DNA of 55,933 nt from Sporisorium sorghi (Eukaryota > Basidiomycota > Ustilaginomycetes > Ustilaginales > Ustilaginaceae). The notes beneath the pieces were generated by a model. It was not told where the DNA came from. It was given only the letters and a program-made list of their open reading frames with translations, and ran no database searches. Numbering within the stretch: position 1 is the stretch's first letter; the number at the start of each line of letters is the position of its first letter. This document shows, in pieces, positions 1 to 10,193 of this stretch. The DNA is taken from contig JALCCG010000144.1 in assembly GCA_023212695.1 (NCBI GenBank), positions 1 to 55,933 of the forward strand, read 5' to 3'. Position numbers and translations under genes: made by a program.

Positions 1-346
1 TCATGTAGCAGTCTAGTGTTGAATGAATCATTTCAGATGTGATGTTAGGAGGAGGGTTATCCAACAGCTCTGAGGGCCACCCAAAATTGCGAAAATCCAC
101 CGGCCCTGAGAGCTGTTCAAAAATGCAAAAATCCCAACAGCCCTCAGAGCCGGTCAGTTCCACACCTACGTGAATTCCACATCTACGTGATACACGTTAC
201 TGACCGACTTGTGCATTTGACGCAACGCGGCTGCATTCGATGGACCCTGCTCGAACTGCTTTGTGCTGCTGTTACTCAGACTGCGGATGGGAGCACTGGT
301 GCATCTTCATCTCCCACCATCATCGATTCCGCTCTTCAACAAAGCG

Positions 347-387
<41 letters not shown>

Positions 388-391
388 GGCA
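1..391. other. 5' flank of the PP2C gene
   Basis: No gene is supported here. The stretch holds three imperfect copies of a 16-18 nt motif (61-78 direct, 102-117 inverted, 134-151 direct), a short duplicated CTACGTGA segment (about 165-190), and a CAACAG repeat running up to the proposed ATG of the phosphatase. The window edge cuts whatever lies further left. Confidence 0.5.
347..386. repeat. CAACAG hexanucleotide repeat
   Basis: About six and a half CAACAG units end five bases before the ATG at 392. In the reading frame of the downstream gene they would encode alternating Ala-Thr if translation began at the upstream ATG at 287. Otherwise they lie in the 5' leader. Confidence 0.85.
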
Positions 392-2176
392 ATGATCAAG
401 TCGGCAGGCGGAGCGGTCGCCGGACCTTCCCGCATTCGAACGGCGCTGTCGTCCTCGTCGAAAGCAGCCAGGCCACGTCAACTCACGTCATCGGTGGCAG
501 CTGCATCCTCTCCTCAGGCACGAAGTCTCTTCACTCTGCTGCCGGCTGCTACGCCTTCGCTGACGCAAGGCAAGGGCAAGCAAAGAGAGTTCGAGCCCTC
601 CAAGCTGTGTGGGTGCAGCCTGCAGCAAAAACGATACCAGCAGACATTCGTCCGCACCCTTTCACCGTCGGGCGGACAAGCACGCATCCAGCTCAAGTCG
701 ACCCGCAATGGCGTCTTTGGTCTATCCACGTCCCGCGGTACTCGCCCATACCAAGAAGATACCGCTTCCGTCTCGTGCCTCCATGTTCCCGTCCACGAGC
801 TGAGGCGCAACTACCTCAAGCTTCACTCGCTCTCATCGTCCGCGGAAGGCGCATCCGTAGCCAACGCTGCGTTAGAGTGGGATCCTGAAAAGGCGGGTGG
901 GGACGAGCTGGCGGGGCAAGTGGTCTGGTTCGGCTGCTTCGATGGGCACGGTGGGCAGCAGGTGTCGAGCTTCTTGCGGGATCATCTGCACCGCACGTTC
1001 GAAAGCGTAGAGGCGGACATGGTAACGGATACTGTGCAGTATACTAGGGAGCTGGGCGGGTACTTTCGTCGCTTCACGGGTGGGGTGCTGGAGCGGTGGG
1101 TGCGCAAGGATCGACTCAAACCTGTGCGGGCTGGTCCTGCTGCTGGGCGTCGCGGTCCGACGGCAGCCGCAGTCAAGAAGGATGGCGAGGGCGCAAGTCA
1201 GAACGGCAAGGAGGAACAAGTGGACCATCTCACCAAACCAGAATCGCTTCACGACATGCTCAGCCACGAAGGCCAAGCCAAGCCGCAGGGTTCGAGCAAG
1301 ACACTGCTTCAGCCTACGCGGCAAGACGGCGCGATCAAGATCGGCGGGAGCGCGCGCGGCCTTGGCAGCAAACCTTCTGACGGCAAAAGCGCAACAGCTC
1401 CAGCAGGCAGTGCGGATCAAGGTTGGGAAGCAATGATCGAACGCATCCCACCACCCGAAGCAATGGAAACCGAGACCATGACTATGGCTGAGCGTCTCAC
1501 TCTCGCCTGGCTGGTGACGGATCGACAGATCCAATCGTCCCCCCAACTCGATGTGGGAGGCAGCACCGCCTCGGTCGCCCTTCTCCACTCGCTTGACATG
1601 CCTTCAGTCCCCTGGTACTCGTCCGAGTTCGTCGGCGTGCACGTCGCGCACGTCGGCGACACACGCGTGCTCATGTGCTCCGTTAAAGACGGCAAAGCTA
1701 TCCCGCTTACCTCGTACCACCACCCGGACGACCGCTCCGAAGCCGACCGCCTGCGCAAGATGGGCGCGGGCATGATCACCGACTCGTTCGGCGAGGCGCG
1801 CTGGATGGGCGCACTCGCCAACACGCGTGCCTTTGGCGACTCGCGCTTCAAAAAGGTAGGCATCACCGTCGAGCCCGAGATCTTCTCCCAAGTGGTGCGC
1901 GGCAGCGACTACGCCTTCCTCATCGCATTCAGCGACGGCGTCGGTGGCGTCATGTCGGACCAGGAGGTCGTGGATTTGTGCAGAGACGCCCAGCACCCGA
2001 GCCAGGCTGCGCAGAGCGTGCTGACGTTTGCCGAAGAGCTGGGGGCGCAGGATAATTGTACGGCGATGGTGATCCCGCTGAAAGGGTGGGGGAAAGTCGG
2101 CGGGAAGGATTTGACGAGGGAGAGGCGCGAGATGCGCAGGTCTAAGATCGATCTTTACAGAAGCAACCGCACCTGA
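392..2176 (+). CDS. PP2C-family Ser/Thr phosphatase, mitochondrial (Ptc6-like)
   Basis: A metal-dependent protein phosphatase (PPM/PP2C) of 594 aa from the ATG at 392. All the metal-binding signatures are visible: RPYQED near residue 118, DGHGG at 184-188, GGSTAS at 389, GDTR at 422, SDG at 514 and DN at 554. The first about 50 residues are rich in Arg, Ser and Ala with no acidic residue, as in a mitochondrial presequence, which favours the start at 392 (G at -3) over the in-frame ATG at 287, whose product would begin with an Ala-Thr repeat. A Lys/Gly/Ser-rich insertion of about 115 residues (roughly 240-357) splits the catalytic domain. Yeast Ptc6 is a mitochondrial PP2C; the assignment to that subgroup is inferred from the presequence and the SDGVGGVMSDQE motif. 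The family is certain, the subgroup moderate. Confidence 0.88.
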   Translation: MIKSAGGAVAGPSRIRTALSSSSKAARPRQLTSSVAAASSPQARSLFTLLPAATPSLTQGKGKQREFEPSKLCGCSLQQKRYQQTFVRTLSPSGGQARIQLKSTRNGVFGLSTSRGTRPYQEDTASVSCLHVPVHELRRNYLKLHSLSSSAEGASVANAALEWDPEKAGGDELAGQVVWFGCFDGHGGQQVSSFLRDHLHRTFESVEADMVTDTVQYTRELGGYFRRFTGGVLERWVRKDRLKPVRAGPAAGRRGPTAAAVKKDGEGASQNGKEEQVDHLTKPESLHDMLSHEGQAKPQGSSKTLLQPTRQDGAIKIGGSARGLGSKPSDGKSATAPAGSADQGWEAMIERIPPPEAMETETMTMAERLTLAWLVTDRQIQSSPQLDVGGSTASVALLHSLDMPSVPWYSSEFVGVHVAHVGDTRVLMCSVKDGKAIPLTSYHHPDDRSEADRLRKMGAGMITDSFGEARWMGALANTRAFGDSRFKKVGITVEPEIFSQVVRGSDYAFLIAFSDGVGGVMSDQEVVDLCRDAQHPSQAAQSVLTFAEELGAQDNCTAMVIPLKGWGKVGGKDLTRERREMRRSKIDLYRSNRT

Positions 2177-3605
2177 AGACAGAGCTGCACACAGAGCTAC
2201 AATACACACACACTCTTAGAGAGCAGGGCGGGATCGAATCGAAATGGCAGAGTCCAAGCGGACAGCGTGAGAATGCGGATGATGGCCCGATCTGGTGGAA
2301 ATATACATCGAAATCGGGCTGCGGACGCGTCTTGGCCAGCGGGAAATGAGACGCTGTCAAGAAGAAAAGATGCACTGCATACAAGCGCGTAAATGAGTCC
2401 TGAGTCTAGCAGCGATCGTCGCCCTTTTTCTTAGTTGCATTGCCGCAACTTGGTCGTCGAAGCGAAACAGACATTGAGCGTCGATCTGAACATTCAAAGC
2501 AGAGCAGCTTAATACGATTGAGTAGAAGGTTCAACGCTTTCTCGGAAAAGTGGAGCTGAAAACGACAAAAAAAAAAAAAAAAAAAAAAAAGGAACAGCAA
2601 CAAACAGTGGGAAAAGTGAGCGCGACGCTACGCCAACGCGCTTTTTTCTTCGTGCTTGTCAATTAATGGACAGAAAGAAAGCCTGTTGGCAGCGGAGGTG
2701 TCATCGGTAGCTTCGACATTTGAACGACATGGAGGAGTTGCATCGTGACCACTACGATGATCCAAAATCGAAGGGCAGACAGAGTGGCCAAGTACAGAGT
2801 AGGCAATGAGCGCGACTTGAGGAGAGTGGAAGCGGGAGGGAGGACGAGGAGCAAGTGTAGTCATGTTTGAGAGGTGTGCTGCTGCCTGCAGGTCGAAGCG
2901 ATACGGTGACTTTGCTGCTGCTGTCCTGAATGCAATCTGAATTTCAGAAGAGAGACGGCCAGTGTGTATCCTCTGGTCGCCCTCGTCTCGGTCACGCTTT
3001 CTGCTTCAAGTGGGGCTCTCTCGCTTCAGCTCAGCTTTCGCTTTTCCTTGCTTTCCACTATCCTCATCACGTTCGACTCGGCGTGGTCACTCTTGCTCCT
3101 TGGAATTCGCACTCTTTCATTCCTTCCCGCTCCCGCTCCTCGATCTTGCTTCCTGACTTCCACCTCCCTCATCACTCGCCCTGGCTACGCGTCGTGCGTC
3201 AACATCCTCAACCATCACCGAGTACCATCGACTCCTCGTCAGACACCACACACACACGTGGCTCAACACACGCACGTGGCTCGGTCCTGCTCATCGTCCA
3301 ACCCGCTTCTCTGCTCGGTCTTTCCGCATCGTAAAATCACAAAGCCTTCCATTCCTCGGCGTCGAGGCCACACATTGCCGACCTCTTCCACCTTGCATCA
3401 CGGTCAAGCGTTTCACCTTGCACACAACCACATCCCTTACTCGTCCAACTGCACCGTCGGCTGAGCGTATTCCGAACGAATCGCATGCACTTCCAGAGTG
3501 GCCGCATCTTCGCACCTGTCGTTCGTCACAGCGCCATCCAGTTGCGCTAAAGCTTGCTGGCACTCGCTTCCATCGTCCATCTGCTGCTGAGCACGCCCCA
3601 CAGTC
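2177..3605. other. Intergenic region and ITC1 5' leader
   Basis: No gene is supported. It contains a 24-nt poly-A run (2567-2590) and, from about 2980 to 3600, a C/T-rich stretch like the leaders seen upstream of other genes here. Short frames across it have no recognisable domain. Confidence 0.6.
2567..2590. repeat. Poly-A tract (24 nt)
   Basis: An uninterrupted run of 24 A in the intergenic region, one of several long homopolymers in this window. Similar tracts sit at both assembly gaps. Confidence 0.9.
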
Positions 3606-6600
3606 ATGCCGCTGGTCAAGCGAAAGCCCGTCGAGCTCTACCCTCCGCCCGCCGCAACAGGCTCCGATGATCCCAATGTCTTCTATCTCGCAGCCACCGG
3701 CGAGGTCTTCGCCGATTTCGAGACCTACTCCAATCGCCTCAGCTTCTACAATCAGAAGATCTTCCAGTGCGAACTGACGGGTAGGATCAACCTCTCCTAC
3801 TTCGAGGCCCTCAAGAGCGAACGCAAGCAAGCCATCGCGCTCCACAAGATCTTCCCCGAGCAGCTCAAGGGTCCCGTCCTCAAGGCTGTCCAGTTCCAGA
3901 TCACCGGCCGCATCGACGAGCTCGTGGACCGCGTCTACGATCGCTTCAAGGATCGCTTCTTCCCGGGCGAGACCGTCTTCTTCGACCTCGATGGCGACAA
4001 ATACTACGCTCGCTTGAGCAAGGCCGACCCGCCTGCCAAGCCAGTTTCCGCTCCAAACGGTGACCATGTCGACATGGACGTCAAGCCAGAGCCAAACGGT
4101 CACGCCGGATCTTCGCGCTCCACTCCGCGTGCCTCGCCCTCACCTCCGCCAGCCCAGATCCACACGGTCGGCGCCAATTTGACGCTCGAGCTCGAGGAAG
4201 CCATCAAACTCGATGATCCGACCAAGTACGTCTACACCGTCGACCTCATCGACGACGAAGATGAACCTGCTGGCGGCACGTACGTCACCTCGTCCGAAAA
4301 GCTCAGCCGTGATCGCCTTGCCTTCTCCAAGACCATCCTCCGCAAGTACCTTCGCGACTGCATCATCCGCGCAGCCAACATCGGTGCCGAATGGCGCGTC
4401 AAGGAATGGCTCGCAGTCAAGTACGGCATCCCCCTCGAGCCAACCGACGAGATCTCGCAAAAGAACGAAGCTCTCAAGGACGCCAAGCTGTCCAAGCGCA
4501 AGAAGTATCTCCTTACAGATGGAGAGGACTCGTCGGCTTCGACCAGCAAAAAGGCGAAATCAGACGGCAAGAGGCTCAGTGCCGCGGCTCAGCGAAAGGC
4601 CGACGAAGCGGAGAAAGCTGCAATCGAAAAGGCCAAAGAGGAAGAGAGGCTTCGAAAGAAGAATCTCAAGTACCCCATCGAGGATCTCGAGCTCGACCCC
4701 ATCACCAAGCGTGAACTCATGTTCAAGATGCCCGGCGAGCTTGAACGACGCAAGGAGCGTCCTCTTCCCGGCCGCGGCGATCACGCACTGCCAGTGCCCG
4801 CGCACCTATTTGAGACCTTCCTCGGCACTTACTTTTTCCTTATATCCAAAGGAAAGCCGCTCATGCTCTCTCCTTTCACCATGGACGATTACGAGCAGGC
4901 GCTCCAACACAAGTTCTCGGATCCATCGTGCACGCTGATCAACGAGATCCACCGCACCTTGATCAATCTCATCGTGCGCGACGGTGGCTCAAGCCTGGTC
5001 TCCAATACTCCCGCGCTTGTTGCAAGCCTCGACGTAGCCGCTTCTGCCCCTGAAAGTGTCGACGGCGACGCTGACGATGCTGCTGCAGCAGCAAGTGAAG
5101 CTGGCTCGGACGTCGACGAGCTCGAGACCACACCCAACGGTGTCCATGCCAATGGCAATGGCAACGGCAATGGCAACAATGCCGAAGCCGAAGCCATTGC
5201 GAGCCTCTTGGAAGCCGCGCGCGAGCTCAGCAAAGGCTGGGAGAAGCTCACCATCCGCCCCGACAACCGTCGCGAACGATGGGAAAACAGCTTGATCGGG
5301 CTCATCGCTGCTCGTGCCACGCCGGACGTGCTGCCGCGCATGATTGGCATCCTGTCTCATCTCACCGCAGTCGAGCACGCACAGGGCTACATTGACGGCA
5401 AATTCGAGGCCGAACTCTACGACACGCCTCTACAGAGGTATCCCCTCTTGAGTCTCACCGACAAGCTGCAGATCATCGACTTTTTGTGCATGCTCGCCGT
5501 CGAGACCAAACCCGTCAAAGCGTTCTACGACGACTGCGAAGCCCAACTCACCGAGCTGAGGAAGGAGAAGATCGAGGTCAGCCGAGCCAAGAAGGAGCTG
5601 GCTTCAGCATGGGAAGAGTTCGAGGGCAACAAGAAGGAGGACGAAAAGGACGGCGACGCAGAAGCGGGAGAGGCAGAAGGCGAGGAAGGAGAGGAGAATG
5701 GCGAGGACGAAGAGGAGGAGGAGGAAGAGGAAGACGAGGAAGACGAACTCGCTTCCGATTCCGATACGCGCTCGACGCGGGAAGACTCTTCCTTCTCCGA
5801 CAGTGGTCGTGGCCGTGGCGGCGGAGGTTCTCGTCAAGAGATCCTCCGGCAGAAGGCGTTGGAGAAGCAAGCACAGGAAGCAGCACGTCGTGTCGAAGAA
5901 GCCAAAGCACGCGAGGCACACAAGGCGAAGCTGGCCGAAAACAAGATCCTCACTGCACAGCGGAAAAAGCTGGAAGACGAGGAGAACAAGCTGATGCGAC
6001 GCGACGAGACGATCGATCGAGAGTTCCGCCGACTCATCTTGGCTTCACGAATGGTACCCATAGGCAGGGATCGATTCGGCGACAAGTACTGGTGGTTCGA
6101 CGGTGTTGGCTCGTGCTCGATCGTCACGGGTTCTGAAAAGCACACCTACCAAACCGGCCGGCTCTTCGTCCAAGGAGCGACGGAGGACGAAGTCTCGCTC
6201 CTGATACCTGATCCGCCTGCTACACCAGCCAAGGCATCGCCCTACGCGCACCTCTTCCACCAACCCATCACCGCCTCGCTCATCACCACCCGCAAAGCCG
6301 CCGAGCTCGGCGGCGACGAAGGCACTCTCCTCCCTGGAGAATGGGCGGTCTACAGCGACCCGGAGCGCATCGAACAGCTCTTCGCCTGGCTGCGTCCCAA
6401 GGGCCATCGCGAGCATGCTCTCAAGCAGCAGCTGTCCAAGCTCAAATTCTACATCGAGAGCGGGATGAAGAAGCGCAATGCCGACTTGACCGCCCATCTG
6501 CGGGACAACTTTGCGGATGCGGTGAGGCGGTCCGCCCGGTCGAGCAAGGCCGAGAGCGCGGGAAGCGGGTTGGCGTACATGGCGTGGAAGAATACGCTGG

Positions 6601-6614
6601 ATAAAGCCAAGTGA
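3606..6614 (+). CDS. ITC1: Itc1/Acf1-like subunit of ISWI chromatin remodeller
   Basis: A 1002-aa nuclear protein with the layout of yeast Itc1 and animal Acf1, the regulatory partner of the ISWI ATPase that spaces nucleosomes. The N-terminus (MPLVKRKPVELY, then about residues 20-130) is a WAC domain, including the FFPGE motif. A DDT-type helical segment lies at about 395-455 (HLFETFLGTYFFL). The WHIM region follows: a first block near 555-640, an acidic Glu-rich linker at about 680-730, a coiled-coil Lys/Glu stretch at 750-800, and the conserved DRFGDKYWWFDG block at about 818-830. The start is an ATG directly before the WAC core and no intron is needed. No bromodomain or PHD finger is present, as in yeast Itc1 and unlike animal Acf1. 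It converges on the DUF2985 gene. Confidence 0.9.
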   Translation: MPLVKRKPVELYPPPAATGSDDPNVFYLAATGEVFADFETYSNRLSFYNQKIFQCELTGRINLSYFEALKSERKQAIALHKIFPEQLKGPVLKAVQFQITGRIDELVDRVYDRFKDRFFPGETVFFDLDGDKYYARLSKADPPAKPVSAPNGDHVDMDVKPEPNGHAGSSRSTPRASPSPPPAQIHTVGANLTLELEEAIKLDDPTKYVYTVDLIDDEDEPAGGTYVTSSEKLSRDRLAFSKTILRKYLRDCIIRAANIGAEWRVKEWLAVKYGIPLEPTDEISQKNEALKDAKLSKRKKYLLTDGEDSSASTSKKAKSDGKRLSAAAQRKADEAEKAAIEKAKEEERLRKKNLKYPIEDLELDPITKRELMFKMPGELERRKERPLPGRGDHALPVPAHLFETFLGTYFFLISKGKPLMLSPFTMDDYEQALQHKFSDPSCTLINEIHRTLINLIVRDGGSSLVSNTPALVASLDVAASAPESVDGDADDAAAAASEAGSDVDELETTPNGVHANGNGNGNGNNAEAEAIASLLEAARELSKGWEKLTIRPDNRRERWENSLIGLIAARATPDVLPRMIGILSHLTAVEHAQGYIDGKFEAELYDTPLQRYPLLSLTDKLQIIDFLCMLAVETKPVKAFYDDCEAQLTELRKEKIEVSRAKKELASAWEEFEGNKKEDEKDGDAEAGEAEGEEGEENGEDEEEEEEEEDEEDELASDSDTRSTREDSSFSDSGRGRGGGGSRQEILRQKALEKQAQEAARRVEEAKAREAHKAKLAENKILTAQRKKLEDEENKLMRRDETIDREFRRLILASRMVPIGRDRFGDKYWWFDGVGSCSIVTGSEKHTYQTGRLFVQGATEDEVSLLIPDPPATPAKASPYAHLFHQPITASLITTRKAAELGGDEGTLLPGEWAVYSDPERIEQLFAWLRPKGHREHALKQQLSKLKFYIESGMKKRNADLTAHLRDNFADAVRRSARSSKAESAGSGLAYMAWKNTLDKAK

Positions 6615-7421
6615 ACACTCTAGCACACTGTCATGTAACAGGAGCACAACCACGAACACACTGCAACGCAATGCATACATCGAAAATGAACAAACCGCGA
6701 GAAAAAGTGTCGTTGAGCGCAAGTTGGCTCGGAGACTCCTTCACGCGTGGTGGTGTGCCTGTGTACCCGTCTCTATCGAGTGCATCTCGGGGAAGCGCTT
6801 CTGCCTGTGAGTGGCCCTGCGAGCACATTGTCTCCCTGACACCCTTCGCATCGAATGCGAGCCGAAAGCCCGGATTCGATGCTCGTTCGTTCGGCAAGTC
6901 GATGCTTGCGCCAGGCAGGCGGGCAAGCAGGGAGACCGACCTCGCTCCTCCTCGCTCCTCGAGTACGATGACGCTTCGAGCAGTGAGATTTGCAAGATAG
7001 CTGGCCGGAGGAGCAACCCTCGTCGTCGTCGTCGCCTAACGATGCACCCCTTTGCTGTCGACTTTAACCCGCTCTAGAGGCTCAATCGTGCTGTTGCAGG
7101 CTCGAAACTATTAGGGGGCTTGATCGCTGTGGGAGGCTGTGCATCCCTGTTGGAGACGCTCTAGGCTCGATCGCTGCAGGCTCGATCGCTGTTCGAGGCT
7201 CTCTGTAGGAGACTCGCTGTAGGAGACTCGCTGGTGGAGCATCGGCACTGCTTGCACCTCCACCATGCTCACCCACACCACACGAGCCATTCTCACTGAT
7301 CACACCTCTTCCCCATCCCCACACACCCACACATCCGACCTCAACACACGACCCGAGTCACACAATCCAACCACGTGCGCATGAAGCATCAATCCATCGT
7401 TGCATTCCATACACTGCTTCG
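6615..7421. other. Convergent intergenic region
   Basis: Lies between the 3' ends of ITC1 and the DUF2985 gene. No coding potential was recognised. The part from 7079 to 7240 is made of degenerate GGCTCGATCGCTG-like units, with two perfect 14-bp tandem pairs listed separately. Confidence 0.55.
7163..7230. repeat. Short degenerate tandem repeats
   Basis: AGGCTCGATCGCTG occurs at 7163-7176 and 7178-7191. CTGTAGGAGACTCG occurs at 7203-7216 and again immediately at 7217-7230. Looser relatives extend back to about 7079. It looks like a decayed minisatellite in a 3' flank. Confidence 0.8.
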
Positions 7422-10193
7422 TCAATGTTCATCAATGCACTTCAAAGGCGTCGCCGCCGTAGAAGGAGCAGCGACCTTGTCTCCCTTCTCCTTCCCCGTC
7501 TTACCCCCTTGACCCTCCCTCTCCCCCTGCCCAGCCCCATGCAGCCTTTCCCCCTCAGCATCCCACTCCCTCTCCGCGACCCTTTGCGCCTCCGCCCTCC
7601 TCCTCTCCTTCTTCCGAATCTTCCTCAACGCCTCCTCCTCCAACGCGATGCCCAACAGCCGCTCCACCTCTTCCTTCTTCGTCCGACTGCCGCCCCACCA
7701 GATCAACAGCCCAGCTACGGCATTGCAGCTCAGCGAAAACGAAATGATCGTCGCCGTGACGCTCGTCGGCCTGTTCTTGTAGTATATCCCCCACGTCGTG
7801 CCGCCCAACGAGGCTTGGAGGCACGAGTGCGCATCCAACAGAATCACGATGGCCATCATGAGCGATAGCTCGAACGGGCGGTGCGTGACCGTCTCGCGGT
7901 AGCGGTAGAATGTGTGCGACTCGTGGAACTTGCGTTGTTGGTACTCGAGGTTGGCTTGCTGTTTGGGACTGAGCACGACTACGTCTTCTTCGTCGCGTGG
8001 GAGTTCGGAGGCGATCGAGGGGTTGCGCTTGAGCTGGCCGAGGGGGATGACGCCGTCCTTGTTGGCGTACGTTTTGGGCACTGGTTTTTTGCTCTTGGTA
8101 GCACTTGGATCATCCTTGGAGTGCTCTTTCCCACCCTCCTCGTCGTGCTTCCTCTTGTTGCGATGCAAGAACGCGTGCTTCTTGCGCCGCTTCTCCTTCA
8201 GTTCTTCCACCTCGCACGCGCTATGCCTCGACTGCACGGGATCCAACAGCTCCCACGACGAATCCGCACTCTGCGCACCCCCCTCACTCGACGCATTACG
8301 CCTGTGCCCCTGCGCACCCTCCTCCTTCCTCTCCTCCTCCCCCTCCTGCGTCGTCTTCCTTACCGACCCCCTCCCCACCACCACCCCCAACCTTGGCGCC
8401 GCCCGCGGCAGCTCATTCTTATCCCTCAGCTCCGGCAGATCCATCTTCCTCCTGCGCTTATACGTCAGCCGATGATAGTGCACAATCTGCACCATCCTGT
8501 ACGTATCCACCGCCCTGAACGGCGCAAACCCCAACCCGACCGCCGTGAACAACGCACACAGGATCTGATCACAAATCTCGATCCAGTACCTCTGCCGCGC
8601 CTTATCGCCGACATCGATCCAGCGCAGCAAAAACAGGCAGATGGCGGTACCCCAGAACGTGACCAGAAACGCGTAGGTGGTGATGATGAAGCCGTGCGGC
8701 GTCTTGACGTAGCGCCAGAATCCGCGGGCGGCGCGCTTGAACTTGGCTTTTTTGGTGAGGAGCAGGTGGACGTGCTCGTCGAGCTCGTTGCGCTCCTCTG
8801 CGTCCATTTCGGCCCATTCCTTGATGTGCTTGCGGCGCTCTTCTTCGGTTGTAGGTGGGACCTGCTTTTTCTTGCGACCGGGGACGAGGGAGGCGACGCG
8901 ACGCATGCTGCCAAAGCCGGAGAAGCGGGACGTGTCGCCCTCCTTGTCATGCTCCTCCGCGGCCTGCATGGCGCTGCCCGGCCTCAGACCCATCTCGATA
9001 TCCTCGTTCCTCGCCTCGTAGTTCGGAGTCGCACGAGGGCTCGCAGGACGAACATGCCGGGCAGCTACGCTCGGCAAACTGATCGTGGGCCTGCGGTTGT
9101 ACAGCATCGGGATCGGAGGGAAGAAGATCGAGTTGCCCACATTCTGCAGCGCCGTGACCGTAGCCACCTCCGGATCGACCACATCGAGGTAGTCGACCAC
9201 CTCGTCCTCGTGCATATCACTGCTCCGCGAGGATTCGGGACTGTACAATTGATGGTCGTCCTCGTCCTCGTTCGAACCGGAAGACTGCGCAAACGCTTTC
9301 CGATCCTCCGCATCGCCGGCAGCAAAGTCCCGATCGGTTCTGCGTCGCAGCAGCGTATCGTACAGACGACGAGACGACGCCATCAGCCCATCGTCCCCAA
9401 CTGTATTGCGACGCGCTCGATTGGCTTTCGGTCTGTCCTCTTCTCCAGCCGTGCCCGTCGGCGGAGTCTGGCCCAGCATTGCATCCGGCTGCGCAGCATG
9501 TGGCGTAGCAGTGCGACTCCCCCGCTCCTCCTTGACATCCGACAGATTCCGAGGATGCGGAGCGCGTGACGCCTCATTCTCCGCTGCGGCACCATCCTCC
9601 CTAGACCCCGTCGTGTCCGAATGAGACGACGCGGTCGACACCGAGCTCCGCTGCGCCTGTCGCTGCTTCCGACGCTCCTGCTTACGATGTCGATGATGGC
9701 GCATTGCGAGCGACTCTACAGCCACCGGTCTGCGACTCTGAGAGCCCGACCCACCGTGGCGTATCGACTCATCGCTGAGCCGAATGGCCGGGAAATCGCC
9801 CGGAGGCGTGCGACTCGGCCACGTGCCGTGCCGCTGCCGCTGCCGCTGCTGGTCGTGGATCGCGCGCCTCGCCGCCTGCATTTCTCGCCGCAGAATATCG
9901 TCATCCTCCTCCTCATCAGCCCGACCGGAGTGGTGCCACCGCCCCTCAGCGCCGCCCGGTTCGCCCTCTCTCCCAGACGCAAAAGTCGGGATCGACCCCC
10001 TGCGCGAAGTTCGCGGCCCAAAATAGTCGTTGCCCGATGGACCCGCGAGCATGGGCGTCGCATCATTCCGCCCACCCTGCTGCGCTTCCGCGTCGGCATA
10101 CTGGTCAGCTGAAGAGTAGAAGCTGTTGCGCGATGCGTCTGTGTCGGTTCGGCGCACGCGGATCGAGGACGGGATGCGGTGGATCGGCCTCAT
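7422..10193 (-). CDS. DUF2985-family multi-pass membrane protein
   Basis: A 923-aa protein from the ATG at 10193 (MRPIHRIPSS). The N-terminal half is low-complexity, rich in Ser, Arg, Asp and Glu. A conserved block then follows at about residues 480-620 with two hydrophobic segments (GFIITTYAFLVTFWGTAICL near 500 and CALFTAVGLGFAPFRAVD near 550) and the motif YRMVQIVHYHRLTYKRRRK. A charged linker of about 150 residues leads to two more hydrophobic segments near 772-800 (LSLMMAIVILLDAHSCLQAS) and 812-835. This arrangement matches fungal DUF2985 proteins, which have no assigned biochemical role. It probably sits in an internal or plasma membrane with long cytosolic tails. An upstream in-frame extension to 10394 lacks an ATG and was not used. 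Confidence 0.8.
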   Translation of the reverse strand: MRPIHRIPSSIRVRRTDTDASRNSFYSSADQYADAEAQQGGRNDATPMLAGPSGNDYFGPRTSRRGSIPTFASGREGEPGGAEGRWHHSGRADEEEDDDILRREMQAARRAIHDQQRQRQRHGTWPSRTPPGDFPAIRLSDESIRHGGSGSQSRRPVAVESLAMRHHRHRKQERRKQRQAQRSSVSTASSHSDTTGSREDGAAAENEASRAPHPRNLSDVKEERGSRTATPHAAQPDAMLGQTPPTGTAGEEDRPKANRARRNTVGDDGLMASSRRLYDTLLRRRTDRDFAAGDAEDRKAFAQSSGSNEDEDDHQLYSPESSRSSDMHEDEVVDYLDVVDPEVATVTALQNVGNSIFFPPIPMLYNRRPTISLPSVAARHVRPASPRATPNYEARNEDIEMGLRPGSAMQAAEEHDKEGDTSRFSGFGSMRRVASLVPGRKKKQVPPTTEEERRKHIKEWAEMDAEERNELDEHVHLLLTKKAKFKRAARGFWRYVKTPHGFIITTYAFLVTFWGTAICLFLLRWIDVGDKARQRYWIEICDQILCALFTAVGLGFAPFRAVDTYRMVQIVHYHRLTYKRRRKMDLPELRDKNELPRAAPRLGVVVGRGSVRKTTQEGEEERKEEGAQGHRRNASSEGGAQSADSSWELLDPVQSRHSACEVEELKEKRRKKHAFLHRNKRKHDEEGGKEHSKDDPSATKSKKPVPKTYANKDGVIPLGQLKRNPSIASELPRDEEDVVVLSPKQQANLEYQQRKFHESHTFYRYRETVTHRPFELSLMMAIVILLDAHSCLQASLGGTTWGIYYKNRPTSVTATIISFSLSCNAVAGLLIWWGGSRTKKEEVERLLGIALEEEALRKIRKKERRRAEAQRVAEREWDAEGERLHGAGQGEREGQGGKTGKEKGDKVAAPSTAATPLKCIDEH

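Noticed and set aside
2930..3464. Overlapping 134- and 166-codon frames upstream of ITC1
   Set aside because: C/T-rich leader sequence translated as Ser/Leu/Pro; no domain and competing frames.
7881..9569. 562-codon frame opposite the DUF2985 gene
   Set aside because: Pro/Arg/Leu-rich antisense shadow of a low-complexity gene.
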